DNA of 43,564 nt, from NCBI GenBank assembly GCA_003551365.1, contig PUMM01000184.1, forward strand, positions 1 to 43,564, in the 5' to 3' direction. Below are positions 1-7,738 of this stretch, in pieces. A program made the position numbers and the translations under genes. Every line of letters begins with the position of its first letter. Positions within the stretch are counted from its first letter, which is position 1. The stretch comes from Clostridia bacterium. GTDB taxonomy: Bacteria > Bacillota > Sulfobacillia > SLMV01. The notes beneath the pieces are model-generated. The model worked only from the letters and a program-made list of their open reading frames with translations. It was not told the DNA's origin and did no database searches.

Positions 1-625
1 GCCCCGCCGCGTGCAGGTGAATGTGCATGAGCAGAGCGGGAGACAGCCTGGTGCGGAAGGGGAGTGCGCGGCTGGCCAGCTCCAGTGGAACCCCGTCGAC
101 GTCAGCCACCATCAGACGGCTGAATTGGACATCCAGACGGGACATCAGGGCTAAAGGGGCGAGAAAATGCTGACAGAACTGCCGGTAGGCCGGCCAGGGC
201 TCACCCTCCTCGTATCGTGCAAAAGAGAGGGAATCTATGAACACGGGCCGGCCGCGAACGAATTGTATATTGTAGGCACTGGCATCCTTGAGCATCATCC
301 CGTGATCGAGCGCCCGTTCGGCTATCTGCAGGGTGGCCACCGCCGCATCACGCAGGGCGGCAAAGCTCCATTCGTAGGGATACGAAACGAAGGGAACCTC
401 ATTGGGCCGGAGCACAAGGTGCGCCCGGCCCGGTTCGTGCGGTTCCTCGTCCACTTCGCTGTGGGCGATGAGAAGACCCTCTTCCACCAGCGCCCGGTAC
501 AGTCCCGACTCCATCAATGTGTCGTAGTCCCGTGCATAGCTCTGGTTGACCTGCCGGTACAGCACCCCGTCCCTGCGAAACAAAAAGCCGCTCGGATCGC
601 GGAACGAGGCCGGATGCCTACTCAT
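1..625 (-). CDS. SAM-methyltransferase-type protein, N-terminal part (3' end beyond window)
   Basis: An open frame of 208 codons begins at ATG 625 and runs off the left edge. The ATG overlaps the stop of the upstream 68-residue gene, so the two are translationally coupled. It opens MSRHPASFRDPSGF, then has RDGVLYRQVNQSYARDYD and a kinase-like stretch with LKDASAYNIQF followed by VFIDSLSF. From memory, this N-terminal region precedes a class I SAM-dependent methyltransferase domain in proteins often annotated as methyltransferase or nodulation NoeA-like and found in surface-polysaccharide loci. The methyltransferase domain itself would lie outside the window, so the activity is inferred. The KD...N...ID pattern resembles the catalytic loop of phosphotransferase folds, so a kinase-like fold is the alternative. 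Confidence 0.75.
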   Translation of the reverse strand, partial: MSRHPASFRDPSGFLFRRDGVLYRQVNQSYARDYDTLMESGLYRALVEEGLLIAHSEVDEEPHEPGRAHLVLRPNEVPFVSYPYEWSFAALRDAAVATLQIAERALDHGMMLKDASAYNIQFVRGRPVFIDSLSFARYEEGEPWPAYRQFCQHFLAPLALMSRLDVQFSRLMVADVDGVPLELASRALPFRTRLSPALLMHIHLHAAG

Positions 626-824
626 CGCTCCCGCTTCCCAGAGAGCGGAAGTAATCAACAATGCGGTGCCAGAAGACCTTCAGCGAAAATACTCCCCCGA
701 CGAACACGGCGAGAATCACCTGGAACAGCTGACTTCCCGTTCCGGGATCCAGATAGGCATGCACCGCATTCGGCATCAATGCAGCAAATAGCACAGCCAA
801 TATGGCAACATGTGTCAATTTCAT
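618..824 (-). CDS. Small exported/membrane protein with YLDPGTGS motif
   Basis: This is a 68-residue protein with a good ribosome site (GGAAGGAG, 12 nt before the ATG). Residues 1-23 form a signal peptide ending in NAVHA. The motif YLDPGTGSQLFQ follows directly, then a second hydrophobic segment (about 35-50) and a short basic then acidic tail. Small proteins with YLDPGTGS just after a signal sequence are a known conserved family of unknown function, commonly beside polysaccharide or methyltransferase genes. Here the stop overlaps the start of the next gene (ATGAGTAG), so the pair is one operon. The role is unknown; an inner-membrane accessory for surface-polymer synthesis is a guess from context. 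Confidence 0.8.
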   Translation of the reverse strand: MKLTHVAILAVLFAALMPNAVHAYLDPGTGSQLFQVILAVFVGGVFSLKVFWHRIVDYFRSLGSGSDE

Positions 825-893
825 CGCAAATCGTCACTCCTTCCGGTTGACTGGTTTCTCGAGTGACGAACCAGACTCTCCCTAGTGAAAGGT

Positions 894-902
894 ATTATAT
901 CA
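894..902 (-). promoter_or_regulatory. Extended -10 promoter for the YLDPGTGS/methyltransferase operon
   Basis: On the minus strand the sequence reads TG-A-TATAAT (902 to 894), a perfect -10 box with the TGn extension. There is no recognisable -35 box, as is common for extended -10 promoters. The predicted start near 887 gives a leader of about 60 nt before the ATG at 824. Confidence 0.55.
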
Positions 903-1048
903 GAGTCTCCCCCTACCTCGGCCACCCCCCCAAGACGGTCCGCACGGGAATTGCCATGTGGGGGAAGCCCTCTCCAACCAGTTCATCAACTTCTCCACCG
1001 CCGGTCCTGTCAGACCAATATCTGAGTGCCGGTGAAAACCCATCGCAA

Positions 1049-1076
1049 TTGCCGGCGCAGACTGATACTGTATTGT
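1049..1076 (+). promoter_or_regulatory. Weak candidate promoter for the gene at 1110
   Basis: TTGCCG (1049-1054), a 16-nt spacer and TATTGT (1071-1076) lie 34 nt upstream of the ATG at 1110. Each box matches consensus at 4 or 5 of 6 positions. This is plausible but not decisive. Confidence 0.35.
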
Positions 1077-1109
1077 CAGGTATCGGAACAGCTGAAGGAG
1101 GGACCGAAA

Positions 1110-1949
1110 ATGGTGCAGGGCCGGCAAACAAGTGCCCCGCAGGATTATGTAACCGTTTACCCCCTGTATGTATTCGGATCCGTGCTAGCCTACCTCTTCA
1201 TCGCCTGGCTGATCTCCTACCTGGGCGATGTTCACAATTTCCTGGGGCTGACGGATCGGCTGGTCAACCGCGGCGCGGAGCGCCCGTTCATGTGGTACTA
1301 CCTGTTCATGGAGGGCAGTCCCACGGAGATGATGCAGTGGCTGTACCTGTCGGCCACCGCAGTGGTGAGCGCACTGCTGGCGGGCAAGCTCTACGCCGCG
1401 CGATATCAGCTGCCAGCCCGCTTCTTTCTCCTGTTCAGCTCGGGCGTGGCCATCATGTTGATGGAGGATGCCGGGAACCTGCGGCATCAAATCAAGTACT
1501 TCGTCCGGCTCGCTCTGGGAGACACCATGGCGGTGGGCATAGCAGTTGAACTGGTCTTCTTCGGGTTCCTCGGTCTCTTCATGCTGTACATCCTGCTCCG
1601 CTATGGACGATACATATGGCACGAACGCACCACCCGGGGGTTCCTCCTGGTGGGCTATTTCTCCTATGCAGCCGCCACCCTGGCATCCGGCACGCGCCAT
1701 TTTGCGGACTGGTATGATCATGCAGGAAACTGGCTGCTGCAGGTCTTTGGACTGTACGAGCCGTTCAATGCCATCTTCGTTCCCACCGATGTGGGACGTC
1801 CCATAGGCTTTTATGTCATGGACTTTCTCATCGAAGAATCGGTGGAACTGCTGGCGGTTGGGGCGCTGTGCACAGCGGCATTCGCCTACCTTCATGCTTT
1901 CACCCTGGATCAGCACATCGCCCGGGTGGAGGAAGAGAATCGGCAGTAA
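1110..1949 (+). CDS. Polytopic membrane protein of unknown function
   Basis: I do not recognise this family. The start at 1110 is preferred over an upstream ATG at 1026 because GAAGGAGG lies 8 nt before it. The resulting 279-residue protein has about six hydrophobic segments (roughly 17-38, 73-93, 102-117, 135-160, 172-187 and 236-255). Conserved-looking loops contain FMWYYLFMEGSPTEMMQW and MLMEDAGNLRH. The acidic and histidine residues at segment borders (E and D in LMEDAGNLRH, H in TRHFADWYDH) could bind a ligand or metal, but no motif is diagnostic. It is monocistronic, between a divergent operon and a convergent transporter operon, with a long hairpin after its stop. Confidence 0.75.
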   Translation: MVQGRQTSAPQDYVTVYPLYVFGSVLAYLFIAWLISYLGDVHNFLGLTDRLVNRGAERPFMWYYLFMEGSPTEMMQWLYLSATAVVSALLAGKLYAARYQLPARFFLLFSSGVAIMLMEDAGNLRHQIKYFVRLALGDTMAVGIAVELVFFGFLGLFMLYILLRYGRYIWHERTTRGFLLVGYFSYAAATLASGTRHFADWYDHAGNWLLQVFGLYEPFNAIFVPTDVGRPIGFYVMDFLIEESVELLAVGALCTAAFAYLHAFTLDQHIARVEEENRQ

Positions 1950-2044
1950 TCCCACCCACATACGCGGCCGCAATGCGGGCATGTGACCGACACAGAAAAA
2001 GAAACGGCGACGAGCATACTACCGGGATGGCATCAATCTCAGGG

Positions 2045-2108
2045 GGCATCCCGGTCACCGGAGCTCACCCTCACAATCCGGCGAGGTAGCTCCGGTGACC
2101 GGGATGCC
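2045..2108. terminator. 21-bp perfect inverted repeat between convergent genes
   Basis: The arm 2045-2065 (GGCATCCCGG...GGAGCT) is perfectly complementary to 2088-2108, with a 22-nt loop. It lies between the stop of the membrane protein (1949, plus) and the stop of the DppC-type permease (2117, minus), so it probably ends both transcripts. No U-tract follows, so it may act by stabilising RNA ends or through Rho. Confidence 0.65.
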
Positions 2109-2116
2109 ATAATATG

Positions 2117-2950
2117 CTAGTTCTGCAGCTTCGGATCCAGAGTGTCCCGTACCCAGTCACCGAACAGGTTCACACCCAGCGCGGTCAAGGCCAGGGCCAT
2201 GCCGGGGAATGCAGTCATCCACCAGGCCGACATCATGTAGTCTCGGCCGGCCGACAGCATGTTGCCCCACGCCGGGGTGGGCGGCTGCACGCCGAATCCC
2301 AGGAAGCTGATGGTGGCCTCCGCCACTATCACCTGCGACATCTGCAGAGAGCACATGATGATGATGGGCGTGATCACGTTGGGCAGGACGTGCCGGAAGA
2401 GTATCGGACCCGTCGTCTGTCCCAGGGCCTTCGCGGCTTCAATGTACTCCCGCTCCTTGATGGACAGAACCTCACCCCGGACCAGACGGGCATACTGCAC
2501 CCAGCCGGTGAGAATGAGGGTGATGATTATGTTCCTCAAACCTAAACCGAGGAGTGCATTTACGGTCAGGGCCAGCAGGATGAAGGGAAAACTGAGCCAG
2601 ACGTCCACCACCCGACTGATGATGGTGTCTGTCCATCCTCCAAAGTAGCCGGCCAACAGTCCCATGAGGCTACCCAGAATGCTGGCAGCTATTACGGCAC
2701 TGAAACCCACCACCAGGGATACCCTCGCGCCGTGGATGGTGCGGGACAGCAGGTCCCGGCCCGCCTGATCGGTGCCCAGCGGGTGACCCTCACTGCCCGG
2801 AGGCTGTAGGCGGTTTGGTCGGTCCGCCTTCTCCGGGTCATAGGGAGACAAGTACGGGGCAAAGATGGCCGCCAGTATCAACCCGAGCACCAGAACAGCT
2901 CCCAGCAATCCGGTCGGATTATTGATCAGTTTGCGAATCCACCAGCTCAT
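2117..2950 (-). CDS. Dipeptide/oligopeptide ABC transporter permease, DppC type
   Basis: This 277-residue inner-membrane protein has the usual DppC/OppC layout: TM segment 1 near residues 13-33, an extracytoplasmic region with HPLGTDQAGRDLLSRTIHGARVSL, then the BPD_transp_1 core. The EAA loop that contacts the ATPase is visible as EYIEAAKALGQTTGPILFRHVLPN. ATG 2950 was chosen because GGGAGG lies 5 nt upstream; an upstream GTG at 2995 would overlap the previous gene. It is the last gene of the SBP-DppB-DppC operon, 14 nt after the DppB stop. Together they would import short peptides. The two ATPase subunits (DppD, DppF) are not in this window. Confidence 0.93.
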   Translation of the reverse strand: MSWWIRKLINNPTGLLGAVLVLGLILAAIFAPYLSPYDPEKADRPNRLQPPGSEGHPLGTDQAGRDLLSRTIHGARVSLVVGFSAVIAASILGSLMGLLAGYFGGWTDTIISRVVDVWLSFPFILLALTVNALLGLGLRNIIITLILTGWVQYARLVRGEVLSIKEREYIEAAKALGQTTGPILFRHVLPNVITPIIIMCSLQMSQVIVAEATISFLGFGVQPPTPAWGNMLSAGRDYMMSAWWMTAFPGMALALTALGVNLFGDWVRDTLDPKLQN

Positions 2951-2964
2951 AGTCTGCCTCCCAT

Positions 2965-3882
2965 TCAATCGTATCTGACGCGCGGGTCTACCCACGCATA
3001 GGCCAGGTCAACCAGAAGGTTCATGGTAGCGGTGATCACTGCAATGAAAGCTACTCCGGCAAATACCACGGAAAAATCGCGGTTCAAAAGCGACTGCAGC
3101 ATCAGTCTTCCCAGCCCCGGCCAGTAGAATATGGTCTCGGTGACCACTGCTCCTCCCAGCAGCTGACGCAGCTGAAGGCCGAGCAGGGTAAGGATGGATA
3201 TGCTGGCGTTGCGCAGGGCGTGTTTGTAGTTCACTTTGCTTTCCGAAAGCCCCTTGGCACGGGCAGTTCTTATATAATCGGAACCGAGCACATCGAGCAT
3301 GGTTGAGCGGCTCAACCGGGCGAACCTGGCTGCATAAAAGGCCGTGAGCGTGATCACCGGTAAAATGAAGTGCTCCCATCCGCCTCTGCCACCGGTGGGC
3401 AGCCATCCCATCTGGACGGAGAAGAAGAGCATCAGCATCAAACCGAGCCAGAAACCGGGAATGGCCTGGCCCAAAACGGTGACGATAATCCCCACCCGGT
3501 CGAAGATGGAATGGTGCTTGGCGGCCGATACCACGCCGACGGGCACGGCCACTCCGAGAGACACCACCAGTCCCACCACCGCAAGATGAGCCGTTGCGGG
3601 CACACGGGACAGAACCGTGGGCATGGCATCACCGGGGTGACGCAAGGAAGCACCGAAATCACCCTGCGCGGCCCGGAATATGAACCGCACGTACTGCACG
3701 GGCAGGGGATCATCCAGCCCCATGCGCTCGCGCATTTCCTGTATGTCTTCCGGTGTAGCGTCGAGCGGAAGGTGCAGGGCCGCGGGACATCCGGCGAGAA
3801 ACTGCATGAAGAAAACCACCGTAAGCGCCAGGAACACAACCACGATCAGCTGGGACACTCTGACCAAAATGTACCTTTGCAT
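2965..3882 (-). CDS. Dipeptide/oligopeptide ABC transporter permease, DppB type
   Basis: This 305-residue polytopic permease begins MQRYILVRVSQLIVVV, the typical DppB/OppB N-terminus, and has the RMGLDDPLPVQYVRF segment of the family. The cytoplasmic EAA loop reads DYIRTARAKGLSESKVNYKH. The C-terminus, AYAWVDPRVRYD, is the usual DppB ending. The ribosome site GGAGG lies 9 nt before the ATG. It pairs with the DppC-type permease to form the membrane channel and follows the binding-protein gene by 104 nt, a gap that holds a strong hairpin. Confidence 0.94.
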   Translation of the reverse strand: MQRYILVRVSQLIVVVFLALTVVFFMQFLAGCPAALHLPLDATPEDIQEMRERMGLDDPLPVQYVRFIFRAAQGDFGASLRHPGDAMPTVLSRVPATAHLAVVGLVVSLGVAVPVGVVSAAKHHSIFDRVGIIVTVLGQAIPGFWLGLMLMLFFSVQMGWLPTGGRGGWEHFILPVITLTAFYAARFARLSRSTMLDVLGSDYIRTARAKGLSESKVNYKHALRNASISILTLLGLQLRQLLGGAVVTETIFYWPGLGRLMLQSLLNRDFSVVFAGVAFIAVITATMNLLVDLAYAWVDPRVRYD

Positions 3883-3916
3883 TGCTGTCGTCCTCCAGTC
3901 GTGTAAGGTAGCCGGG

Positions 3917-3943
3917 GCCGCCGGCCGGTGACCGGCCGGCGGC
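3917..3943 (-). promoter_or_regulatory. Intercistronic GC hairpin between SBP and permease genes
   Basis: Positions 3917-3929 and 3931-3943 form a 13-bp perfect inverted repeat centred on one base (GCCGCCGGCCGGT and its complement). In minus-strand mRNA it lies just after the binding-protein stop and before dppB. In other transporters such hairpins let the binding protein be expressed above the permeases, by partial termination or 3'-end protection. That role here is inference. Confidence 0.55.
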
Positions 3944-3986
3944 TAAAGCGGTCGGATGAACCGGGTCTCAGCTCATTCGCCCCTCA

Positions 3987-5597
3987 TCACTTCGGTCCCA
4001 TGTCCCAGACATTGGTGACCTCATCCGCCCGCGGAGTCCAGTCCAGATCCTGACTGACGCCGTACATGTCGTACTGCTGCCAGAGGAAGATCCACGGGGC
4101 CTCTTCATGCACGTGCTCCTCAATTTCGTGCCAGATTTCCAGCTGCTCTTCTGGCTCGACCACATTAATGGCTTCCTCGACCATCTCATCCAGCTCCGGA
4201 TCACTGAAGCCGCTGTAGGTCCGGTCGGTAGTCATAAGGGACTCGATGGTTCCCTGCGCCTCGAGGGCGGGACCCCATCCCAGCAGAAACATGTCGCCGG
4301 TTTCCCGCTCCATGATGATATCCAGGTGGTGACCCCATTCGTTTATCCGCACCTCTACATCTATGCCAATTTCGCCCAGCTGGTCAGAAATGGCCAGGGC
4401 AACTTCTTCATCCATGGGATATCGCCCGGTGGGCGAATCCAGTACGAGCTCCAGCTCCTCCGGATCATAGCCGGCCTCTTCAATCAGCTCCACGGCCCGG
4501 TCCGGGTCGTACGGATACGGTTCCAGATCCGGGTTGTGGTGCACGTTAAGCTCGGACAGCGCGCCGGCCATCTGGTTGGCGTGACCATCCAGGACGTGCT
4601 CGATCAGCTCATCCACATCCACCGCGTAGTTCATGGCCTGGCGGACCTTCTTGTTCTGCATGGGCCCCTCCTGCAGGTTGACCAGGGCGATGTAGTTGAT
4701 GCGGGAGCTGGGGATTCCGCGGACTTCGGCCAGGTCGCTCGCATTGACCTCGTCGACCATGTGTCCCGGCACATCACGGATGATGTCTATCTCCCCGGTC
4801 AACAGACCGGCAACCCGGGTAGAAAACTCTGGTACGGGGCGGAAGATGAGCTCGTCCACCTGCACCTCGCCCTGCCAGTAGTCCTCGTTCTTCTCCAGGA
4901 CTATCCGCTCCTCGTGGTCCCACTGCACAAACTCCATTGGACCAGTGCCGACCGGATTGACGGCGGCTTCATCATGCCCGACCTCATTGAGGTATCCCTT
5001 CTCCAGCGGATAGAAGCTGGTCAATCTATACTCCAGGATGGGCATGGGACCATCCGTGTGGATCTTGAGCGTGTAATCGTCGATAACCTCGACTTCCTCC
5101 ACCCGCTCATATCGGCCGCGATAGTCCATTTCATTGTCCGGATCGAGGATATACTCCATCGTGAACTCGATGTGCTCAGCGGTCAGGTGCTCGCCATTAT
5201 GAAAGTACACGTCATCCTGCAGGTTGAACTTCCACGTGGTGTCATCAATGACTTCCCAGTCCGTCGCCAGCGCCGGCGCATATTCCATTGTTTCCGGATC
5301 TCGCGTAATCAGCGGGTCATGGATGTTCTGAATGACGCTGTGCGTGGTCATGTCAATGTATTCCATGGCCAGCAGCGTACCGGCATCGGAACCCTGCGCA
5401 AAGACTACCTCGAGCGGCTCGGCCGGCTCCTCAGGGTCTGGTTCCTCCTCCGGATCATCTGGATCCTCCGGTTCTTCCGGTTCCTCGGGCTCGTCAGGTT
5501 CAACGTCCTCGGCCGGCCCACAGGCCGCCATCATGAGACCCAGGGCCAGAAGTACCGCCAGCAATAGGGCGGTCCTGCTCTCGGTGAAGGCCGACAT
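3987..5597 (-). CDS. Peptide-type ABC substrate-binding lipoprotein (SBP family 5)
   Basis: This 536-residue lipoprotein has a signal peptide (residues 8-25) and a lipobox LMMAAC, with the acylated cysteine at residue 26. Residues 28-61 form a linker almost wholly of Asp, Glu and Pro in repeated EEPE/DDPE units. The rest is a family 5 solute-binding fold, with PALATDWEVIDDTTWKFNLQ, the DPVYFHNGE-like stretch DDVYFHNGEHLTAEHIEFTM, and VRQAMNYAVDVDELI. It delivers peptides, nickel chelates or similar ligands to the DppBC-type permeases downstream. ATG 5597 was chosen for AGGAGGGGG about 8 nt upstream and because it starts the signal peptide; the frame is open further upstream. The extreme acidity suits a saline environment. 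The ligand cannot be read from sequence. Confidence 0.92.
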   Translation of the reverse strand: MSAFTESRTALLLAVLLALGLMMAACGPAEDVEPDEPEEPEEPEDPDDPEEEPDPEEPAEPLEVVFAQGSDAGTLLAMEYIDMTTHSVIQNIHDPLITRDPETMEYAPALATDWEVIDDTTWKFNLQDDVYFHNGEHLTAEHIEFTMEYILDPDNEMDYRGRYERVEEVEVIDDYTLKIHTDGPMPILEYRLTSFYPLEKGYLNEVGHDEAAVNPVGTGPMEFVQWDHEERIVLEKNEDYWQGEVQVDELIFRPVPEFSTRVAGLLTGEIDIIRDVPGHMVDEVNASDLAEVRGIPSSRINYIALVNLQEGPMQNKKVRQAMNYAVDVDELIEHVLDGHANQMAGALSELNVHHNPDLEPYPYDPDRAVELIEEAGYDPEELELVLDSPTGRYPMDEEVALAISDQLGEIGIDVEVRINEWGHHLDIIMERETGDMFLLGWGPALEAQGTIESLMTTDRTYSGFSDPELDEMVEEAINVVEPEEQLEIWHEIEEHVHEEAPWIFLWQQYDMYGVSQDLDWTPRADEVTNVWDMGPK

Positions 5598-5789
5598 CAA
5601 ATTACCCCCTCCTGATGTTCTGATTGCGCGACTCGTCCGGCGACTCTGCAGGGGGTGAGGGACTCCTGTGTGTCGGATGCTCCCGCGTGAACACCGGCCA
5701 GCACGCGCACATAGATTCGTCTCAGTAAAATCCCCTGCTGCAGCTCCCGGAGCAGAAGGCCTCAGCACACAGGATCACTTCGAGAATTT

Positions 5790-5820
5790 AGTTTAGCACA
5801 GTGCAAGTCCACAAAGTCAA
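5790..5820 (-). promoter_or_regulatory. Candidate promoter for the peptide ABC operon
   Basis: On the minus strand, TTGACT (5820-5815) is followed 19 nt later by TAAACT (5795-5790). The -35 box is good. The spacer is long and the -10 box matches at 4 of 6 positions. The predicted leader before the ATG at 5597 is about 185 nt. Confidence 0.4.
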
Positions 5821-5902
5821 ACGAAATTGTCAGAAAGTGTCTCTGCAGCCATGTGTGCCTCACTGCTATATCTGCACCCGGAACGCGCTATTGCACCCAA
5901 CA

Positions 5903-5938
5903 GTCAACGTTGACAGCAAAACGCCGGGACGGAAGAAT
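5903..5938 (+). promoter_or_regulatory. Promoter with palindromic operator-like site for the CPBP protease gene
   Basis: A consensus -35 box TTGACA (5910-5915), a 17-nt spacer and AAGAAT (5933-5938) lie about 55 nt before the ATG at 5995. The -35 box is overlapped by the perfect 12-bp palindrome GTCAACGTTGAC (5903-5914), a likely site for a dimeric repressor. No matching regulator can be named. Confidence 0.6.
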
Positions 5939-5994
5939 AGTAGTTACTGGCGATCAGCGGAAAATGCCAACCAAAGAGGGGAGAAAAGCGGCTG

Positions 5995-6882
5995 ATGAAG
6001 GTGAGAAGAGACAAGATTTCGCTCTTTATCGTCCTCAGTTTCCTGTACAGCTGGTTCGTACTCCTGATCTTTTTACAGATGGACGGGGAGTGGAACACCC
6101 CTGCCGCCCTTCCCGTGGGAGTTCTCTATATGTTTGGGCCGACCGCCGCGGCTCTGACCGTCCAGAGGGTATTCGGTGACCAGATCGCCGCCCCTCTCGG
6201 CCTGAAACTCTCCCCCAACCGATGGTTCCTCGTCGCCTGGCTCCTGCCCATTGCACTCGCCTTCACTGCCCTGGGCACCGGCCTCCTGCTGCCGGGAATC
6301 GATTTCAGTGCGGACATGCGCGGTTTCATCCAGTATATGGAGCAGCTGCTCCCGGCGGACCAGCGCGATCTCGTTGCAGAACAGATGCTGCAGCTGCCCC
6401 TGCACCCCGCCTTCTGGATGCTGCTGCAGGCCATGCTGTTCGGCCCGACCATCAACGCTTTGGCAGCTCTGGGTGAGGAGCTGGGATGGCGGGGATTCAT
6501 GCAGAATGAACTCCGCTTCACGGGCTTCTGGCAGAGTTCGCTGATCGTGGGCCTGGTGTGGGGCGTCTGGCATACACCTATCATACTGCAGGGACACAAT
6601 TATCCCGATAATCCGATAGCGGGAGTATTCATGATGATCCTGCTCACGGTGCTCTTCTCCCCCATATTCACCTATGTTACTGCCCGCAGTGGATCTGTCC
6701 TGGCCGCAGCCATATTGCACGGCACATTCAATGCCTCGATCGGGCTGAGCCGTATCTTTGTGTCCGGCGGAACGGACCTAACCGCGGGATCCACGGGCCT
6801 TGCGGGCATCTTCGCCCTGCTGATTGCCAACGTATGCCTGTTGCTCTATGATCGCCACCTGGCAGCCGACCCTCTGATCTGA
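5995..6882 (+). CDS. CPBP-family intramembrane glutamic-type protease (CAAX/Abi)
   Basis: This 295-residue membrane protein has about eight hydrophobic segments. All three signature motifs of the CPBP (CAAX protease and bacteriocin-processing, Abi/Rce1-like) family are present: GEELGWRGF (EExxxR), GLVWGVWHTP carrying the first conserved His, and HGTFNAS carrying the HxxxN pair. All catalytic Glu/His/Asn positions look intact, so it should be an active membrane-embedded endopeptidase. Bacterial members process small peptides, confer bacteriocin self-immunity or cut anti-sigma factors; the substrate here is unknown. The ribosome site GAGGGGAG precedes the ATG, and a clear promoter lies upstream. 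It appears monocistronic. Confidence 0.9.
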   Translation: MKVRRDKISLFIVLSFLYSWFVLLIFLQMDGEWNTPAALPVGVLYMFGPTAAALTVQRVFGDQIAAPLGLKLSPNRWFLVAWLLPIALAFTALGTGLLLPGIDFSADMRGFIQYMEQLLPADQRDLVAEQMLQLPLHPAFWMLLQAMLFGPTINALAALGEELGWRGFMQNELRFTGFWQSSLIVGLVWGVWHTPIILQGHNYPDNPIAGVFMMILLTVLFSPIFTYVTARSGSVLAAAILHGTFNASIGLSRIFVSGGTDLTAGSTGLAGIFALLIANVCLLLYDRHLAADPLI

Positions 6883-6891
6883 AAAGATCAG
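6874..6891 (+). terminator. Hairpin with GAAA tetraloop across the CPBP stop codon
   Basis: CTGATCT (6874-6880) and AGATCAG (6885-6891) form a 7-bp stem closed by a GAAA loop that contains part of the TGA stop. There is no U-tract, so it may be an mRNA end-stabiliser rather than a true terminator. Confidence 0.4.
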
Positions 6892-7049
6892 CAATCGGGT
6901 CTGCCCACAGTAACGCGGTAAAAGGCCGGTCTGACGGAGCAAGATCAGGTGGATCGCTCCCGGGAGCTAACTTTGCGGCCCTCCCCTTACGATACAACTC
7001 CCAGAAGGGAGGTCATGCCCAGACTTAACTTTTCCCGGGAGGGATACAA

Positions 7050-7586
7050 ATGAACGGGTCCAGGGCTGCACAGGCAGTGGCGCTCTGCGCACTGCTCGCA
7101 CTCATCGCAGGCCCAGTTCTCGCATCCCCCGCCCGCGCGCAACAACCCACCGCGGCCCGCTCCCCGGAGACTGATGCCGCAGCCAGAGAAAGTCTTTCTC
7201 CTCTGGAGCTGGAGCTGCTCTCGCATCTGAACGATGCACGTGAACAGGATGAGCTTTCGAGCCTGCAGGTTTGCCTCGATCTCTCTGCGGTGGCCCGTGC
7301 GCACGCGGAGGAGATGATTGAAAAAGATTACTTCAGTCACCGGTCGCCCGAGACCGGAACCCCCGGTGCGCGCGTGAGACGGGCGGATCTCGATTATCGA
7401 AGTGTCAGCGAGAACCTGGCCGGCAATACCGGAGTTGAAGCCGCCCACGAGATGCTCATGGAGAGCTCTCCGCATCGCGCCAACCTCCTCAGCTCCTCGC
7501 ATGAGGTGGTGGGGCTGGCGGTGGTGAGAGGCGGCCGATATGGCATGATGATGGTCCAGATGTTTGCATCGACAGGTGAAAAATGA
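7050..7586 (+). CDS. Secreted CAP (SCP/PR-1-like) domain protein
   Basis: This 178-residue protein has a cleavable signal peptide (about residues 1-31, ending ASPARAQ) and a CAP domain from about 50 to the C-terminus. CAP signatures are visible: LLSHLNDAREQ at the start, AVARAHAEEMIEKDYFSHRSPE with the paired histidines, YRSVSENLAGN, the SPHRANLL helix and a final VGLAVVRGGRYGMMMVQMFAS strand. This is the YkwD-like bacterial form, without a cell-wall anchor or LysM domain. Bacterial CAP proteins are extracellular or periplasmic and mostly of unknown activity; lipid binding and proteolysis have been proposed. The ribosome site GGGAGGG lies 7 nt before the ATG. A strong terminator follows. Confidence 0.9.
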   Translation: MNGSRAAQAVALCALLALIAGPVLASPARAQQPTAARSPETDAAARESLSPLELELLSHLNDAREQDELSSLQVCLDLSAVARAHAEEMIEKDYFSHRSPETGTPGARVRRADLDYRSVSENLAGNTGVEAAHEMLMESSPHRANLLSSSHEVVGLAVVRGGRYGMMMVQMFASTGEK

Positions 7587-7593
7587 CCTCAGT

Positions 7594-7632
7594 GGCGCGG
7601 GTGGGCGGGCACTGCGCCCGCCCGCCCGCGCC
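7594..7632 (+). terminator. Strong GC hairpin after the CAP-domain gene
   Basis: A 17-bp stem (7594-7610 with 7616-7632) has one G-T pair and a 5-nt loop (ACTGC). It begins 8 nt after the stop codon. No U-run follows. Confidence 0.7.
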
Positions 7633-7738
7633 GAGAGCCCACACCCCCACGACCGGTGGGCATAATATTCTTCCCCGGACACAACGGTAGTTGAGTCAGG
7701 GAATGCAAAGGTGAGCGCCGCATACACCTGCCATCTGC

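Noticed and set aside
4107-5567. 486-codon open frame on the plus strand
   Set aside because: It is antisense to the binding-protein gene, whose lipobox and family motifs are convincing; the antisense product shows no domain.
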